Shown here one piece after another: positions 28,428-39,740 of a stretch of DNA of 64,000 bases (its first letter is position 1; every line of letters starts with the position of its first letter). The stretch is from contig RSEF01000031.1 of NCBI GenBank assembly GCA_003993805.1, positions 24,540,288-24,604,287 of the forward strand, given 5' to 3'. The stretch is from Himantopus leucocephalus (lineage: Eukaryota > Chordata > Aves > Charadriiformes > Recurvirostridae). The translations under genes were made by a program, and so were the position numbers. The notes beneath the pieces were generated by a model. The model made no database searches. It was not told the origin of the DNA and was given only the letters and a program-made list of their open reading frames with translations.

Positions 28428-30772
28428 GGATCAGGGATGGAGTGTTTTCAGAAGATCAGGATCTTCTTTCTATCAGCCTGCAAGAGGAAATCTGAGCTTT
28501 GAGTTTATTAGGCATTTCCTTAAAGACTAAGTCAAACCAGCTAAGACAGTTAACTCTTCAGCAACATCCAAAATACATTAGCTCCTGAGCCCAAATGCCT
28601 ATCCCAGTAGCAGTACCATCAGATACCAGGGATACAAACCCCCTTCTCCTCAGACATTGCCTTCTATGGAAAGGAGATCCATGAAATGGCTCTGAGCACC
28701 AGGACTCCAAGACTTGCCACAGCACATACCTAACATTTAGTGAAAAAGTATTCATTTCATTTTCAATTTCTTTGGTCAACAGCCCTAATATTTTCTTCTT
28801 CTTTCTTGAGTGCATGTAATTTATTCCAAAATGCCGGCGCGCCACAAAAGTAGCACCTGAGAAACAGCTCAGAGTTCACAAGGTTGTAGCACCATACTGC
28901 AGATCTGACCCTACTGTAATGCTCACTTAGCTCTATCCTTCTTCTTCCTTTTGTACCACAACAAACAATAGTAGTATGTCAGTGCAAGGATTCACTTGAA
29001 GTTGACAGGTTGTTACAGCTCCTGAGAGCTGCACAGAATTCTCTCTGAGTCACTGTGTCAGGACTAAATTTCTTTTAGCCACAGAATTGCTCTCAGAAAA
29101 TTGGAGTGTCTTCCTTGTCCTGCAAAAGAATGTACTTTAGACCAAAAAGAAGGAATACTAGTATCTGTAAATGGCTCAGACTAGATGAAAGTAACATAAA
29201 GAAGCGGATATCTGAAAACCACATTAGCCCTTATTATCTCCTACCTTTCTAAGATCTCTTATCTTTCTTAGATTACAAAGACGACTCTATGTACTTCAAG
29301 TTACAGTCTTAAGGAGGCTAAAGGTATTTATATGACACCATGGACATCCATGTCCAAAATACGTCCCTTAAAATTCACCATCAAAACCTGGAGGCCTATG
29401 AGTTTTCTCATTATAGTCGTTAGAAGTCTAAATTTCTGCTACTGGGCAACTACAGAACCACCTAAGGACTAGGCATGTTCAGTTTCTTTCATACTAGGCT
29501 CAAACGAGAATCACACAGGAGGAGTTCCCCACATAGCTTACCCCTGGGGTCCAAAGCCTACCAGTAGTGCTCAGAAAATGACAAATTGTCCCACAAAACA
29601 TAGTCAAAAAGGCATAATACCCTGCGCTTCTCATCCTCTACTACCCAATAGAGCACTCATTCAGAAGGTGAAGGAAATATCTGAAATTTCTTCTCTCTGG
29701 GTATAAAGCCTTCTCTTAGAAATGTAGCCTAAGCATAGGTCTGTACATTAACCTAATGATAGTCTTGACATGGTAGCAAAATGTCTTCATGAATACCGTG
29801 TCTACACACCTGACAGTCCCCAAGCAATATACAGGCACAGAGGGCATGTAACTTGAGGGTTGAATCTGAGGACATAATAAGGCATTTAAAAATCAGGTTA
29901 AAGTTTTCAGTGGTGCAGTACCAGCACAAAAGCAGATTATGCTAGCAGAAGACTGTGAAGGTGCCCTAAGCATACTTGAATGTCTGATTGTAAGATCTCT
30001 GTGCCAGACAGACCGATGAAGCCTGAAATTCTCCTGCTTGTAGTGCTAACTGCCTCACTTGGAAAGTAGTCATTGCTTCAGCTTCTTAAATATAAATTAG
30101 AGACCAGGAAAGAAAGAGAAAATGCATGGGGCTTTTAAGTGAGGTTTTGCTCTCATCATTCCATAAGAAAAGTTTGTGAAGAAAAATGGTTTTGGAACAA
30201 AGCATGTGCAACTTTTATGGAGTAAATCTGATGTACAGCAGCACTGGATCTTCTCACATAGTTTGGTTTCAAATGTTAGAAGTTATGACAGCCTCATAAA
30301 CCAGGAAAATTCACTGTGTGGTTTCCTCAGGATTATAGCACTTCATTTCCACATTTCACCTATTGACCTCTTCATTCATTCTTGTCAGTGACATTTCATT
30401 ATATAGCGAGCGCACACATGATTTGGAACTAGAAAATCAATTCCAAGAACTCATACCCTCTTTTCACACAGGGCATTAAATGATTTCTTTTTAAATAGAT
30501 CTACAATGAAATCAGGAAAATACTGGCTTTAAACAGGAAAAAAGTAATAAATAGATGAGTTTCAAAGAGGCCTTGTGTTTAGTGGATATATACAATTGTA
30601 AAAATGTGAGGACCCTGAATATAAAGCTTTAGCTCTAACTGTCTGTCTGGTAAATTACACAAACTCAGACACAGCCAAATAGAATGAATGATCCCACAGA
30701 CAGTTGGTGCTTGGTACCAAGCTAACATAGTAAGCCTGCAGTAAAAGAAGCCTGTCATCTTTTTAGTTCATC
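28428..30772. other. Non-coding intron-like sequence, no recognised element
   Basis: No exon or repeat recognised. An isolated CpG cluster containing GGCGCGCC sits at 28836-28843 inside otherwise CpG-poor DNA. Confidence 0.55.
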
Positions 30773-31585
30773 ATGTTTCTGCTCTCCTGAAGTCCATTGT
30801 TGTAATTCTATTATTAACCTTGCTCACTTCTCTCAGTATCTTAGACTCTACCATTTCATGATAGCTAAAGCCAAGACTGCCATGACCTTCACACTTCCAG
30901 CCAGTTCTTTCTGAGAGTAATAAATCCAGTAGAGCATGTTCCCTTGTCAGATTGTCCACCAAGAAATTGAATTAAACACACTCCAGAAACCTCCTGGATT
31001 GCTTCTGCCCAGCCATCTTTCAGTAGTTTTGGAGTAGCTCATATTCCTCACTAGAATCAGGGCCTGCACCAGCGAGGCTTCTTCCAGTTGTCTAAAGAAA
31101 GCTTCATCTACTTCTTCTTATTAGGTGGTCTGCAGCGGACACCCATCATGAAGTCATTCTTTTGACTCTTTGATGCTCCTTTAACCATAACCATGCAAGT
31201 TTGAGCTATGTGTTTCCCATGCTGTGTGAATTAATGTACAGGTGTCTGAGATAGGCCTCCAGCCACACTGTTTTCTCAGTGGAAATATGAGAGCCTCCTT
31301 CATGCTGTGTTCCCAGGCATTTCCATACTGCCTCTCGTGCACCCCTACACTTCTGTTCAGGCTTTGGTCACCATTCCCTGGCAACCTAGATTAAAGTCTT
31401 CCTCACTTGGCAAAGATGCTCTTGCCCCCTCCTGTTACTCCATCTCTCCCCTGTGGTTTTTATTCTTCAAAGTGAACCAAGTAGTTATCAAAGACAAAGA
31501 CTTGCATGTGATGTCAGTTGTGCAACCAGGCATTGACCTGCCACCTGCCTTTCTGCTCCACTCAGAATCAAGACTGTGAGGTGTA
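30773..31585 (-). mobile_element. CR1 LINE fragment, endonuclease region of ORF2
   Basis: On the minus strand the frame at 30962-30771 reads MVDNLTREHALLDLLLSERT, then GSLGFSYHEMVESKILREVS. This matches the C-terminal part of the CR1 apurinic/apyrimidinic-type endonuclease (family pattern ALLDLxLTN, then SDHEMVEFKIL). The conserved Asp of the SDHE motif reads as Tyr here, in a copy already broken upstream. Further 5' in element order (31000-31450) the DNA still aligns by eye with the domain's earlier part and the upstream CR1 region, with frameshifts. There is no reverse transcriptase or 3' UTR in this piece, so it is truncated at both sides. The outer limit near 31585 is uncertain. Confidence 0.85.
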
Positions 31586-33984
31586 GGAGTAAAGAAAAGT
31601 AAAGACGAAGAAGTTTTCTGCACATGTTGTTGTCCCTGGGCTGTTTCTTTGTGACAATGAGCTACCTAGCTTGTCATTATTCTGTTTTCCATTGCATTTT
31701 GTGCTTTCTGTGCATCTTCAAAAGTACCCATTAATTTTTGCCTGTTTGTAATTTTTTTATAGCAAACACTGTAGTGGGAAGATATTTTTTTCAAAGTACA
31801 AAAAAAGAAAGTGAAAGTAAGAAAGTCAGAAACATCAGACCTGTGACCTATATTGAAAAAAAAAAATCCACAGGATTTTGAAAGAAAAAAAATCAGATCA
31901 TGATTGTTAATGAAATAATAATGTTAGTGGATCAAAGGTTGCCTGTCTTTCAGTTTTTGTAGGTCTGCTCTGGATATGTCTAAACAGCACATTTTAAAGC
32001 AGAAATCTTCATTCTTTATTATTCCTTTCTTTGGTTTTTTTTTTTTTGTTCTTTATAATAATTGTTCTTTATTATTGCTTCTGTAACAACCTTAAGTGTA
32101 ACACTAAGGAAGAATTGCTCTTAGAGCTTTTTTTTTTTTTTTTTTNCTTTCTCCTGTGTCAGTATATGAGTTCTTAGCATGGAATTAAAATGATTACCTC
32201 GTTTTTATCAAAATTTGGGTTTGGGGAGCGACAGTTGAGATATTGGTATAGTTTAGAAATTAAGTACCTGGTGGTCTGACTAGGGATATACCCAAGTTGG
32301 TAAAAGTGTTTAACAAATTGAGATTATACGGTGTGAAAATAAGCTGCTATTTCCCAGATGATGTACTCAGTATTAAGGAGTGATTTTTACATTTTTCTGT
32401 AACGATACTTAATCAATGTTCTCTTTCAGTCCACATGTAAAGCATCAGTGAACCATTAGTTTGGGAGTGAATACCAGTTTCATCTGAGCTGCACCTGTCA
32501 ATACTTTACTCGGGGGGATATCGTTGAAGCAAAACAGAATAAAAATTTCACATTCAAAAAGCAGATTGAAATGAACATGCCCATACTTCCCAAGACAACA
32601 AAGAAAAGTACTATAAAAAAAATAAAAATCCCTGCCTGCTTGCAGCATTGGTGACATGGCAATTCAGGCCAGATAAGAAGTGCCTCCGATTAACTTAAAC
32701 AAGTACCTACTTGTATAGGGGAGAGCAGTCTCTAGGCAGCAGCAGCACAACAACTTGGAAGCACAATACTGAAGGTCTGAAGAAGAGAGGACCAAATAGA
32801 GGAAAATAAGACAGCCTCAAGTAGACCTACCATAAGACTGTACTTCCAAAAATGCAGGGGAATCTCAGTGTGCACCCAATATGGGAACACCAAGTGAGCC
32901 CCTAAATTAAGTCTACTGACTTGCGAACATCTCCCTTTTCTTTGCCTCTTTCTCATTCTCTTTGCTCCACTATGACTTACCCATCATGAAGCACTGTATC
33001 TTTTGCTTTTGCACATCAATCAAGACATTAGTCTTCGCTCAGATTTCTATTGATAGAACATAAGAAATGTTTTCATCCCACATTAATAACATGAACATTA
33101 TTCAATAACACAATCAGAAGTAAAATTTTTCAGAATCTTTCTCCATGTCTACCAATAATTAGTCAGATCACACAGCAAGGAAAAATAACACTCTTCCTGC
33201 TATAGACCTCTCTTGTTAGGCTCTTTCTTGTCTCTGAAGACATTAGAAAAGAAACAAGACACTTCTCTAAACCTTTTTATGGATAATGTGCTAAAAAGAA
33301 AAGACCTAATCAGATAAAAAATTAACTCTAAACAATTCACCCAGCAATATTGCATACTTCAGTTAAATTTCTCATTGTTTGCATATTAGTCCTTTGGGTT
33401 TTGATCTGTCCTTAAGGATTGATTAAAGTAATGGGACTGTTTAGCTTGTCGTCCATTTAATATTCTTTTCTAGAGTTGTAAATATAACTATTTCCCCTCA
33501 GTTTTCTTCAAACTAAGGAACACCAGTACTTGCAAACTTCTCTTGTAGGTCTTGCTAAGCAAATCTTTACTGATCTATTTAAATGCACAGGAAAGTTTTA
33601 CACTTGATATTCAAAGAAGACTAAGCATGACTGAGTTAGCAACCAGCATTCCATCACAATCTATCCACAAGAGATCACTGGTCCCCAGAGTTTTTTAAGT
33701 CCAAATACCCTGTGAATACCACTACCTTACTTTTTCTACGTTCAAATATACATAAATCACAAGCCGTGTATCAGTGGTGGAAATGATGGAAAACTCTAAA
33801 ACTGCATTTACACAGTGTAACAGGCATTCTGCATGCACAACTGCATGCATTTTTATTTTACATTGTACACTGCTAATCTCAAATTAAATCTAAACTCACA
33901 TGCATGAATAGCATATGAAATGCATGCACATAAAGAAGAGTAAACCAAACATTCTGTGCAGGACAGCTGAAAAAATAATTCTAT
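31586..33984. other. Non-coding intron-like sequence
   Basis: AT-rich with several T and A tracts (around 31857, 32035 and 32128). No exon or transposon recognised. Confidence 0.55.
32128..32146. repeat. 18-T homopolymer ending in a single N
   Basis: Eighteen T residues followed by one ambiguous base. This is the same homopolymer-then-N signature as at 14227 and 34627. Confidence 0.85.
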
Positions 33985-34540
33985 TTATTACCAGTAGAGC
34001 TTCAGCTAGAGTACTTCAGCTAGAGTACCATGTTGTATGCTGCACAAAATACCTGAAGAAGGACCTGACTCCTTCAGAAAATAAAGCTCAAAGAGTATCT
34101 TGGAAGATCACAGGCTTAGGAAAAATGATATAGGAGGGAAGATTGAGAGACTGAGAACTGGATTTATATAGTTGAGAGAAGATTGAGATGATCAGGAGAA
34201 CAGTCTTAAAATATGCAAAAAAAGTTTTCCACAATGAAATAACAGTTTCTCCATGCCTCTAGGAAACACACAAGAAGTAGTGGACTAACTGCAGTAAATG
34301 AGATTACCTTAATCATCAGGAAAAGCTTTTTAAAGGTAAGACAGGGAAGCACTAGGACACATTGCCTAAAATTGCAAAAGCTTCATGACTGGAGGATTTT
34401 TGAAAAACATTTTGATTATACAGATATCTACCAGGAATTATTTAAGTAGAATTTATCTTGCTTTGGAGCAAGGAGATGCTAAAATTTATCTCCTGAGGTC
34501 CCTTCCATGTCTACTTACCAAATTGAGATATTTCCATCAC
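33985..34540 (+). mobile_element. Ancient CR1 LINE, ORF2 C-terminus and 3' UTR
   Basis: The plus-strand reading gives a decayed C-terminal reverse transcriptase end, LQLEYHVVCCTKYLKKDL (compare the family's PHLEYxVQFWxPxYKKDL). Then come the CR1 3' parts in the right order: an ACAGTCTTAAAATATGCAAA segment, a growth-of-repeat ACAAGAAGTAGTGGACTAA segment, and TTTGGAGCAAGGAGATG followed by CTGAGGTCCCTTCC. It resembles the older CR1 types shared with turtles more than the young avian ones. The end past 34515 has decayed and the terminal repeat is not visible. Confidence 0.75.
34000..34027. repeat. Perfect 2 x 14-bp tandem duplication
   Basis: CTTCAGCTAGAGTA occurs twice directly in tandem, near the 5' boundary of the old CR1 relic. 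Confidence 0.93.
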
Positions 34541-34608
34541 TACCATTAAGAACACAAAGAGCAAACCAAATCAATAGAGAGACAGGTACAAAATACTCAA
34601 TTTAAATG

Positions 34609-34726
34609 AAAAAAAAAAAAAAAAAANNNNNNNNNNNNNNNNNNNNNNNNNNNNNNNNNNNNNNNNNNNNNNNNNNNNNNNNNNNNNNNNNNNNNNNNNN
34701 NNNNNNNNNNNNNNNNNNNNNNNNNN
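34609..34726. other. Assembly gap of 100 N, preceded by 18 A
   Basis: Exactly 100 N at 34627-34726, the usual placeholder size, after an 18-A run. The right edge starts inside a CR1 element, so the missing piece should include that element's 3' part and the true length may exceed 100. Confidence 0.95.
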
Positions 34727-34825
34727 CTCCTCTGGACCCACTCCAACAGGTCCATGTCCTTCTTATATTAAGGTCCCCAGAGCTGGAAGCAATATTCCAG
34801 GTGGCGTCTCATGAGAGCAGCGCAG
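34727..34825 (-). mobile_element. CR1 LINE fragment at gap edge
   Basis: The plus strand reads CTCCTCTGGACCCACTCCAA, then CAGAGCTGGAAGCAATATTC and CAGGTGGCGTCTCATGAGAG. This is the antisense of the CR1 ORF2 C-terminal segment (LVRPxLEY through the ERVQRR-like stretch). Similarity stops near 34825, which I take as the 5' truncation point. The 3' side is lost in the gap. Confidence 0.85.
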
Positions 34826-37800
34826 ACCCTCAAAACACATAGTCTGATCTTGAGTATTTTCCATCTCTTCTCACAGACATCACTTGGATGGACTTTGCAA
34901 TTCTAGCAAGACACAGTGTTGGTTGTGAAATAGTGATGAAATGGACCTCAGCATTGTGTTAAATGTGATAGCTGTTACCTATCGTTTCCCTATTAAAGTG
35001 GTATCAGCATATGGATTATTATTGTTGGAATTTGGTATCTAACTGAACACTTAAATCATGATTGTATAAACGTCTGATCTTTCCTTTTCAATTACATACT
35101 CTAATCTAGGATTTATGATTAAGCTGAGAGACTGGGTTTGGTAATATTCATAGCCATGGTACAGGACCACTTATGTTAATACATTTGTATTCCATAGTAT
35201 AGTTTTCTTAGGAGGATATATCTCAAAGGTTTGTCATTCATCTTTATGAAAATGAAAAGTATAAATCTTTCGAGAATTCTGCCTGTTTCCTCATCAGGTT
35301 CAGTTTCATTAGTCTCTGTAGGTACAAGGATAAATTTATATGCCTGTTCTTGAAAAGGAAAAAAAAAAAACCCTCAAACCTACACTATAAAACATTGCTG
35401 GAAGCCTGGACTATAAAATATTGCTGAGCTGATTGTGCCAATTAGGAATGTTGAAAGAAATCACCTCCCCTAAATAATTTCTTTATGCTTGCAAAAATAT
35501 TTTCTAGGTAGAGAGAGTACGGACAGTAGTCACATTCTGCTCTGATGGGCTTCTCCACAATACCTTACAAATACTTAAATATTTAGGGCATTTGCCAGGC
35601 TATTTTGTTTGCCAGTTTGATAAGTCAAACAACAGTGGTGGTTTCCCTGATAAATCTGACAATATGATGGGTGTATTTAACTTGCTGCTTGCATTTTTAG
35701 TTTCCATGTATAGCTTGACTTGTCATTTAAAATAATTACGTAGGGTAGTGAATGAGTTGTCACCAGAAGTCCAAGTTGTGTCATGGATGCTATGACTCAG
35801 AAGTACTGTTAATAGTAATTCCAGGAATTTCAAGGCTTCTCCTTTAAGTACATCTAACAGATGTAGACTGAGGACTTCTGTGGTGTTTTCATATGACAGA
35901 TCATTCCTCAGTGTCCTACTTCCTTTTGTGCCTGTTGATATTTACTGTGGCCCAGAGCCTGTAAACAACATGTTGCTGAGGCAGGCCTTAATTTGCTCTA
36001 GCTGTTTATAGGCAAAATACTACAATATAGAATTTTCCTTTGATGACAACGAGTACAGCTTTGATGACCAAAGCAATGTGGGTAACAATGCAATGATTGT
36101 CAGCTTCCGTACTGGTCCATTGGAGCCATTGCAGGGATATGGCAACTTATGGCACATGGGTGGCTCATATTCATGTCTAATTTGTAGCCCCCAGACATTT
36201 TTATGTCTGTTTCTGAAGACATATCATTCAGGAAGACTTGTCCCTTCTGGTTGTTTCCCCAGTATTTTTTGGAGAATAGTATCATAATTAAACATATGAT
36301 TTTGCCAGTAAAACTCCCTAATGTGGATACTTTATTCTGGAACAGGAGTAGGAATAGGGTGATATTCTGTATCTAGCAAACAGATGCAACAAAAAATGTT
36401 GTATATTTTTGCTGTTGCTTGTGTACATAAGAGGTAAGTTTAAATTTGATGTGTGTTTTTAGTATGTGAAGAAGTTCATGTAGTACTTCAACAACACAGC
36501 TTTTACTGTCTTCTTGGGATGCTTTGTGTCAGATGTTTTTAGTGCATACTTTTCTTATCACTGCTTCACTTATTACCCCCTAAAATTCCTCCAGGAAAAT
36601 GGGCAAGACTCTACAGCAGTATTGTTATGTCACTCTTTATTCCAAATTATGGAAAGATATTTATTATTTATTGTGTTACTGGAACACAAATCGATTAACA
36701 TTGATTTGCTATTTAAAATATAAGTCAGTTGTATATTGTGTGAGGTCTGCGGTCTTACAGCATTGTTATTGTTATCTTCTTCTTTCATTGTTTTTGAAGT
36801 AGAGGTGGGAAATGAAAGAAATAAGGACAGAAACTCATTTCCAGCTTAACACTCTTTTGTTCTCTAAACTTTCTGAATATGTAATTAAATCTATGTGTTC
36901 TTTTTTGAAAGACATCATTGACAAGCCACGTGCTGAGAAGATGCTAGGTGCAGAACTAAACGCGCATGGACTAGGAACTCATGACAGTTTGTTTGTGATG
37001 GCATATTGGTCTATTCACTACTATTTGAGAGTTTACATATCAGCTATATGTTTAAATGCCTTTGAGGACCTTGGCCATGCACAATCTGTATCGTGTACAA
37101 CAATGTATGCTGGTGCCTTCTTTCTGTAGTTAGTCAGAGAGTATCTTTTTTTTATTTAGAAGTAGCTTTGTGTAGAAGTAGCTTGAAAGCACCCGATTCT
37201 CTACGTGCCTGTTGAGGATCCTCAGAAAGTCATTAATAACTTTTGAAATGGGTCCTTGGTTTGTATGCTGATGTTTTCTGCTATGGCTTTTTATGTTCAT
37301 ACTTTACTACAAGGTGGAGAACAAAATGTTGTATCCTGTGTTCTTATTTTTGTTGTCAAAGCAATGAGAGAAGAATGGTTGAACTGTTTTTCATTTTTAT
37401 GCATTCTCATTATGAAGCCATTTAAGTTCTTTCTCAGATGCTCTGGGGATCCTCTGTCTCTAATAGTCCTGTGGGAGGGGCACTTAGTGATGGAATGAAA
37501 TTTCTGCTTTCAATGGAAATACCTTCTGAAAATCACAAATCTAGTGTGAATTATGTGCTTCCATAATAAGCCATTTGTCCTTGAGGAGAGATGAGAAACT
37601 AGCTATGAATTTTAGTAGTAATTGTATTCTTAAAGGCATTGACACTCCAAGCAGACAATGGCTCTCCTATAATTAACCACAAAAGAAAGAGGAGCACTTC
37701 AGTATTGCCTCCATTCTTCCCCCACATCTGTAGCTGTAGCACTGTAGCTTTGGAGTTTTTTTTTGTTCCTGGCAGATGATATGCATATACTGAAAATATA

Positions 37801-38973
37801 TTAAAAAAAAAGAAGTAGAGAAATGTTACAGATAATCTGCGCTGTCTGTCAAGATTACATTGTACAGAGCAAAAGAATAGTACATATAATTAAACCTTCC
37901 TGTCTTTATCGTTGCTAATTCCGCCTACAAAGATCTCTAGGGGAATTTTTCTTATAATCACAAATATAATCAGCTTCCAACAGGGCTTTATTTCTGCAAA
38001 TGTCCTCCCAACCCCTACAGAGTCTCAGCAGCACTTCTGCACCAAAATCAGTAGCCTGAAGATTATCTTTGTAGAGAATAAGAAATTCTAACCTCTAAAT
38101 AGACCATATAATGAAGAAGCTAAGGACTTCAAATGGAAGATCACAGGGGTCTGGCTTTGTAAACCACATAATCTATATCTCCACCCTTCTAAATATAGTG
38201 AATCTCTACTATTCCTTCTTTCCCACTGTTCTGTTATTTGCGCTCTCTTTTACCTATGTGTGGGGAGACAGAAGAAATGAAAAAATGTGTTGTGTCTGAA
38301 TCTGTGCAAAACCAACAGTTTCATTAGACTTTTTGTGTCAGATTTGCAGGGAATGCTTGAAGAAAAGTTGGAAATACCAGTTAGAAATAACTGATATTTT
38401 AACTTTAAAGATAACAATCGTGAATTTTTGTTGTAACCCTGTTTCTAAAACCAGCCACGTAGTGAGCAGATAACAGTTACTATGAAAAGATGGCAGGCAC
38501 TCATGAGATGAAGATAGCCCTGTTTTTGTGAGCAGAACACTGGCTACATTCTCTTCAGGTGCGTTAGTGGTCCTGCGCTGCTTTCTCATTCATAAAACTG
38601 TAGTGACTCTGGTTGCATTTCTATGTACGGGTGCATACTAACTGGTGTATTATAGGACACAAATGTAACCTTAAAGAATAATCACATTTTTATGAAAAAA
38701 ACCCATGGAATTACCTGTAACTACTTCCATGTTAAGTTGTTAAGTTGGTGGAACACTGTATTTCTGAGCACAAATATATTCACCATGTGTCAGATATTAT
38801 GATAATACTTACAAGGAGAAGAGTGTATAAATAGTCATCCATCAGCAGATGACTTATGAGCAGACTTTAAAAATAAGAGAGAGTGTATAAGATGAGAACA
38901 TGTGCAAATGAAATCTTTCACTTCAACTTCAGCTATAGACAGTAGGTGTGGGTGAAACCTCTGCATGGGTATC
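34826..38973. other. Non-coding intron-like sequence, no recognised element
   Basis: AT-rich DNA. A 17-bp imperfect direct repeat occurs near 35384 and 35410, and TAGAAGTAGCTT is repeated near 37157 and 37173. Open frames such as 36812-37129 (105 codons) show no known domain. Confidence 0.55.
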
Positions 38974-39740
38974 TGTCGAGGTTTAGGCCAAATCGGCCAC
39001 TGGGGACGTGGGGGACCACAGATGGGACCAACAGATACTCCTCTCTACCCCTCTTCAAAAAGAGAGGCAGAGGAGGGGAAAAGAGACTTATGAGTTTAGA
39101 AGGAACTAAACTACTTTAATGAGATATTAATAATAAAATACAAAGGAAATAATGGAATACATACAAAACCGTATCAAGCTCCCAGGATGACAATCACGAC
39201 ACCGGCTGGCGCTGAGGCAGTCCCAGGCTGGACTCAGTGATGGATGGGAACCGGGTTCCGGATCTGCATTCAGGATCCAGGCCAAAGGCAGATGACTGAA
39301 GTGAAGAAAGAGAGAGCGACAGAGCGAGAGAGAAGAAAAGCAAGGAAAAAGAGACCTGACCCTTTGATCCCTCAGCTTTTATACTGAGCATGATGCAAAT
39401 GGGATGGAATACCCTGTGGGTCAGTTTTGGGTCACCTGTCCTGTCCGCTCCTCCCCACAGGTGGGACCCCACTGCGCTTTTCCACTTCCGACCCTCCAAC
39501 GGGGCAAATAACAAAGTTGGTTGCCCTTGGGTGGTACAGCAGTAAGTATAAGCAGGAGCCTCTCCGCATACCTGGTTGGTATGCGCTGCCTGGGCAGCAA
39601 CTATAGACATTGGTCTTATCACTCTGAGGGAGCGAACATTGTCTGCACAATATGCTGTTAATTTCAGTAGTTAGAAGAGGCCCAGCTAAGAAGCAAAGTT
39701 ACTGAACAAAATTGGTCCTGTTTTACCTCAAACCAGGACA
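38974..39740 (-). mobile_element. Solo LTR B, avian ERV-type, 767 bp
   Basis: Ends are TGTCGAGGTTTAGG on the left and AAACCAGGACA on the right, bounded by a perfect 5-bp duplication GTATC (38969-38973 and 39741-39745). This suits a class III (ERVL-like) integration. Transcription sense is minus, shown by an intact TATAAAA box on that strand and an ATTAAA-like signal about 250 bases downstream. It is related to copies A and C in the region around the TATA box and the GGTCAG-rich segment, but differs elsewhere. A 142-codon minus frame spans the LTR and is not a viral gene. No internal retroviral sequence remains. Confidence 0.9.
39377..39400 (-). promoter_or_regulatory. LTR B core promoter: octamer plus TATA box
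   Basis: On the minus strand an exact octamer ATTTGCAT (39393-39400) lies 9 bases before TATAAAA (39377-39383). This is the known layout for POU-factor-driven promoters. Whether it is active cannot be told from sequence. Confidence 0.65.

Noticed and set aside
36812..37129. 105-codon plus frame
   Set aside because: No family recognised and no conserved motif; expected by chance in this much sequence.
39194..39622. 142-codon minus-strand frame
   Set aside because: It lies inside solo LTR B and has no retroviral domain; a by-product of a GC-richer LTR.
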